From Haplomitrium mnioides (lineage: Eukaryota > Marchantiophyta > Haplomitriopsida > Calobryales): DNA of 35,816 nt. Below, piece after piece: positions 33,801 through 35,816 of this stretch. Positions within the stretch are counted from its first letter, which is position 1. The number at the start of each line of letters is the position of its first letter. The notes beneath the pieces are model-generated. The model did no database searches and was not told the DNA's origin. It saw only the letters and a list, made by a program, of their open reading frames with translations. The position numbers were made by a program, and so were the translations under genes. The stretch lies in contig JBNGIS010034944.1 of the NCBI GenBank assembly GCA_049999725.1, positions 1 through 35,816 of the forward strand, read 5' to 3'.

Positions 33801-33922
33801 CACCACGTTTCCGTGGAATCTCGCGGGGCCTTCAGAGAACTCCATGTTTCCGCTATGATCTGCGGATTCAAGAGAGAAGGGCCGATCAAACCCTTACAGA
33901 GCGTGCTCACGCTTGCACGATC
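30879..33922 (-). mobile_element. LTR, reverse (long-LTR family), cut by a nested element
   Basis: It begins TGTCACTCCCCT, the reverse of the LTR end AGGGGAGTGACA, directly after satellite sequence. It runs through all LTR landmarks in reverse: stem-loops (about 31625-31740), GTATACCCCCC box (32223), three GC-rich hairpins, and the 49-bp minisatellite. At 33922 it stops in the equivalent of 27080, where TGTGAAGG of the short-LTR family starts. About 490 bp of this LTR should lie beyond the nested element, outside the window. Confidence 0.9.
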
Positions 33923-35090
33923 TGTGAAGGCATTGGATGGTTTTGTGAAGGATTTAATGTGCTTAAACCTTTGTCATAGAATGGGATGCATTTTGATGAA
34001 GTATAGAGAAGACTTAGAAGTTATTAGGAGAAACTTAGATTTGATCGGTTTTCTTTAATATGTGTAGAATTGAGTATAGAGTAAATTGTGTTCTTATTAG
34101 AAAGTTTAGCAGCTGATATTTTATAGAAAGATATAATATTGCTTAAGTAATTAGTACAATATTACAGAAGTGAAAAAGCTCTTGTAAACCGGAAGTTATA
34201 ACCGGTCAAAGTTACAAAAAGGAGCTGCAAAAAAGTCAAAACAGAGAGTATCTACAAATTAGAAAATACAAATATTTTTATATGGGTAGAAAGCTTACTT
34301 GACAAAATTTCCAACAAGTTATAGTACATGCAAATTGACTTAGTATTAATGGTTTTATAGAGATTCTTCTATAATAGACTAAAGAGGAGAAAAGTCAAGA
34401 AAAGTCAATTTGTTCTTTGACTTATTCTTTGAGGGAATCTCGAAGTATCATCTTAGGAATTGTTTGTAGGGACAAATGCAAAGTAGAAATGTCTTGGACC
34501 AATTGTTGAGATTCTTTGACAAGAGAAGCACCAAATGAGAAGCTTCTTCTTGAAGAAGAAAACAAAAGGTGGAGATACTTGAGGAGCACTTGTAGGAATT
34601 AATAATTAGAGAGATAATCACCATAGATTCTTTACCTAGGGTGATAGAATATTTAGTTTTACTCCTAGTAATTATCTAGACTAGTATATAAGGAGGAGGA
34701 GAAGAGAGGAGAGGGGCTTGAGTTGGGACTTGGTTTTCATTTGGAGATTTTAGATTTGAAAGTTGTGAAAGACCTTTGGAGAAGCGCTTGGAGGAGCTCT
34801 TGGAGGAGCTACTTTGAAGACTTATTGGAGGGCAAGCACTTGAGGAGTAGTCTTTCATAGAGTGAAAAGTGTGTTGAGAGTTAGAAGGGTGAGAGCAAGA
34901 GTGATTTGTGTGAGAGCATTTGGAGTAAAAGAGTGAGGATTTCACAATATTTTTGTATTGAGTATTCTTCCTTTGTAGATTTTGTTGTGTATTGATGATT
35001 GCAGCCACACTTCAACCCACCTCTCATATTCAATGTGCACTCAACATCAAAGTTACATGAGGAGAAACTGGCGAAGCCTCTAGCTTCACC
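33923..35090 (+). mobile_element. 5' LTR of a short-LTR-family element
   Basis: 1168 bp from TGTGAAGG to CTTCACC. The ends are set by comparison with the solo copy at 15058-16209 (TGTGAAG...CTTCACA in its own direction is inverted there); the last base has changed from A to C. It is followed by internal sequence, so this is the 5' LTR of an element that continues past the right edge. It holds the TATA box at 34685 and a GCTTGGAGGAGCTCTTGGAGGAGCT-type short repeat near 34786-34810. Confidence 0.87.
34685..34693 (+). promoter_or_regulatory. TATA box of the short LTR
   Basis: TATATAAGG, followed by a GA-rich stretch, is kept in both copies of this LTR in the window at the same position. Transcription would start about 30 bases further on, near 34715-34725; that start is inferred. 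Confidence 0.6.
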
Positions 35091-35161
35091 ATTTTGGTTC
35101 TGTTGTTGAGACCTCATTAATGAGAGGGAAAGAAGGTGGTGATTGGGCTTCATTGTGTTGA
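35091..35161 (+). other. Leader after the short LTR
   Basis: TGGTTCTGTTGTTGAGACC (35094-35112) lies where a primer-binding site is expected. I could not match it to a tRNA. No gene. Confidence 0.3.
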
Positions 35162-35431
35162 ATGTCAAGCGAGGACGTGACGGGAAAGTGGCCAAGAATT
35201 TGGGAAATTTTAAGGAGGATTGATAGCTCACCGCCACCACGCAACAACATTGAGTTGAAGAGATTCATCAATTTAGTGAGCTATTATTTGTTTTTGATAA
35301 GTGATTTTGCTTATTTGGCAACACCATTGTGTCAATGATTGTACACTCCAATGGAATGGGTTTGGACCTTGGAGCATGAACGAGCATTTCATCAAATCAA
35401 GGAGAGAGTTCTCAACGGTCTCAACGGATGA
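35162..35431 (+). pseudogene. Fragment of reverse transcriptase thumb region, out of place
   Basis: In one frame, with a single TGA at 35336: RRIDSSPPPRNNIELKRFIN, then LVSYYLFLISDFAYLATPL, then a stop, then WVWTLEHERAFHQIKERVLN. This is the end of the palm and start of the RNase H-like tether in Ty3/gypsy pol (usual form: PPP..v.ELrsFLGL..YYRRFI..FA....PL ... W....E.AF..IK). It lies between the LTR and the gag start, where no pol sequence belongs. It may come from template switching, an internal rearrangement, or a remnant of another element. Confidence 0.75.
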
Positions 35432-35672
35432 TTAAGAAATGATTGTTGTCGTACAAGTGTTCATTGTGGCCAAAATACATATTCGTCAAAGATTGGTGGA
35501 ACAATTTGGAGTGGAACGAATGGAGCAAATTTTGGCGGATCCAAATCCAATTGTTTTTGCGATTCTAATCCAAGCTATATGTGAGGTGCACATTTTTGTG
35601 TTGTGGTAGATGTGGTAGGTGTGGTAGGAAGGAGAAAGCGATCAAGAAACAACACCAAGCCATCCAATCAAA
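35432..35672 (+). other. Untranslated stretch before gag
   Basis: No domain is seen. A short GTGGTAGAT/GTGGTAGGT repeat lies near 35602-35628; the gag frame is open upstream of its ATG only to the TAG at 35625. Confidence 0.5.
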
Positions 35673-35816
35673 ATGGGCAAGATTCCGGTTTTCTACGGCA
35701 AAGAAGATGAAAATGTGGAAGACTATCTACGAGATTTCAAGCGTGCTTGCATCAGCAATGGAGAGAAGCGACCGGATGATTGGTTGGCGTTGTTACTCGA
35801 ATTTCTTGAACGTGAG
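35673..35816 (+). CDS. gag: gag, N-terminal 48 codons (runs off window)
   Basis: The ATG at 35673 starts an open frame to the window edge. Its residues 7-47 (FYGKEDENVEDYLRDFKRAC, then a Pro-Asp-Asp-Trp, then LLEFLERE) resemble the start of the retrotransposon gag domain, where an F-x-G-x(3)-D/E start is followed by a W/Y-L-x(2)-F helix. It follows the short LTR in the same direction and is not similar to the gag at 13810. No stop or shift is seen in this part, so it may be a better preserved element; most of it lies outside. Confidence 0.65.
   Translation, partial: MGKIPVFYGKEDENVEDYLRDFKRACISNGEKRPDDWLALLLEFLERE

Overview
This window looks like a heterochromatic, gene-free stretch of a plant nuclear genome. 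It holds an AT-rich satellite array that has been cut up by at least five large Ty3/gypsy-type LTR insertions, and two of these carry younger insertions of a second LTR family. I see no host protein gene, tRNA or rRNA. A land plant is suggested by the reverse transcriptase signature (FIDDFVVYG, of the kind seen in the non-chromodomain OTA/Tat/Athila-like gypsy lineages), the very long LTRs (3.2 kb or more) and the many solo LTRs. I cannot name the species.

Layout: 1-2412, 3' part of a forward LTR that begins outside the window; 2413-6259, satellite array; 6260-9864, reverse solo LTR of the same subfamily (with a 10-N gap); 9865-10402, satellite; 10403-24008, a structurally complete LTR retrotransposon with TSD ACTCA; 24009-26581, satellite; 26582-29782, forward solo LTR with TSD CCATT; 29783-30878, satellite; 30879-33922, reverse LTR cut by another insertion; 33923-35816, an element of a second family (1.17-kb LTR, a misplaced RT fragment and the start of a gag gene), running off the right edge. 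A solo LTR of this second family also sits inside the gag region of the complete element (15058-16209, TSD GTCC).

The complete element has the order gag (with three CCHC zinc knuckles) - protease - reverse transcriptase - RNase H - integrase. It is dead: every domain is split by stops or frameshifts. Most pol stops are TAG where the family has glutamine, as expected from C-to-T decay of methylated CAG sites. The integrase core still has its HHCC and D,D-35-E residues, while RNase H has lost its acidic residues.

With the insertions removed, the satellite pieces join into one array. Its basic unit is about 39 bp, or 49 bp when a 10-bp module is doubled, and it has a higher-order period of about 1.49 kb. 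The order of events reads as: satellite amplification, invasion by the long-LTR family, recombination to solo LTRs, then invasion of those copies by the short-LTR family.
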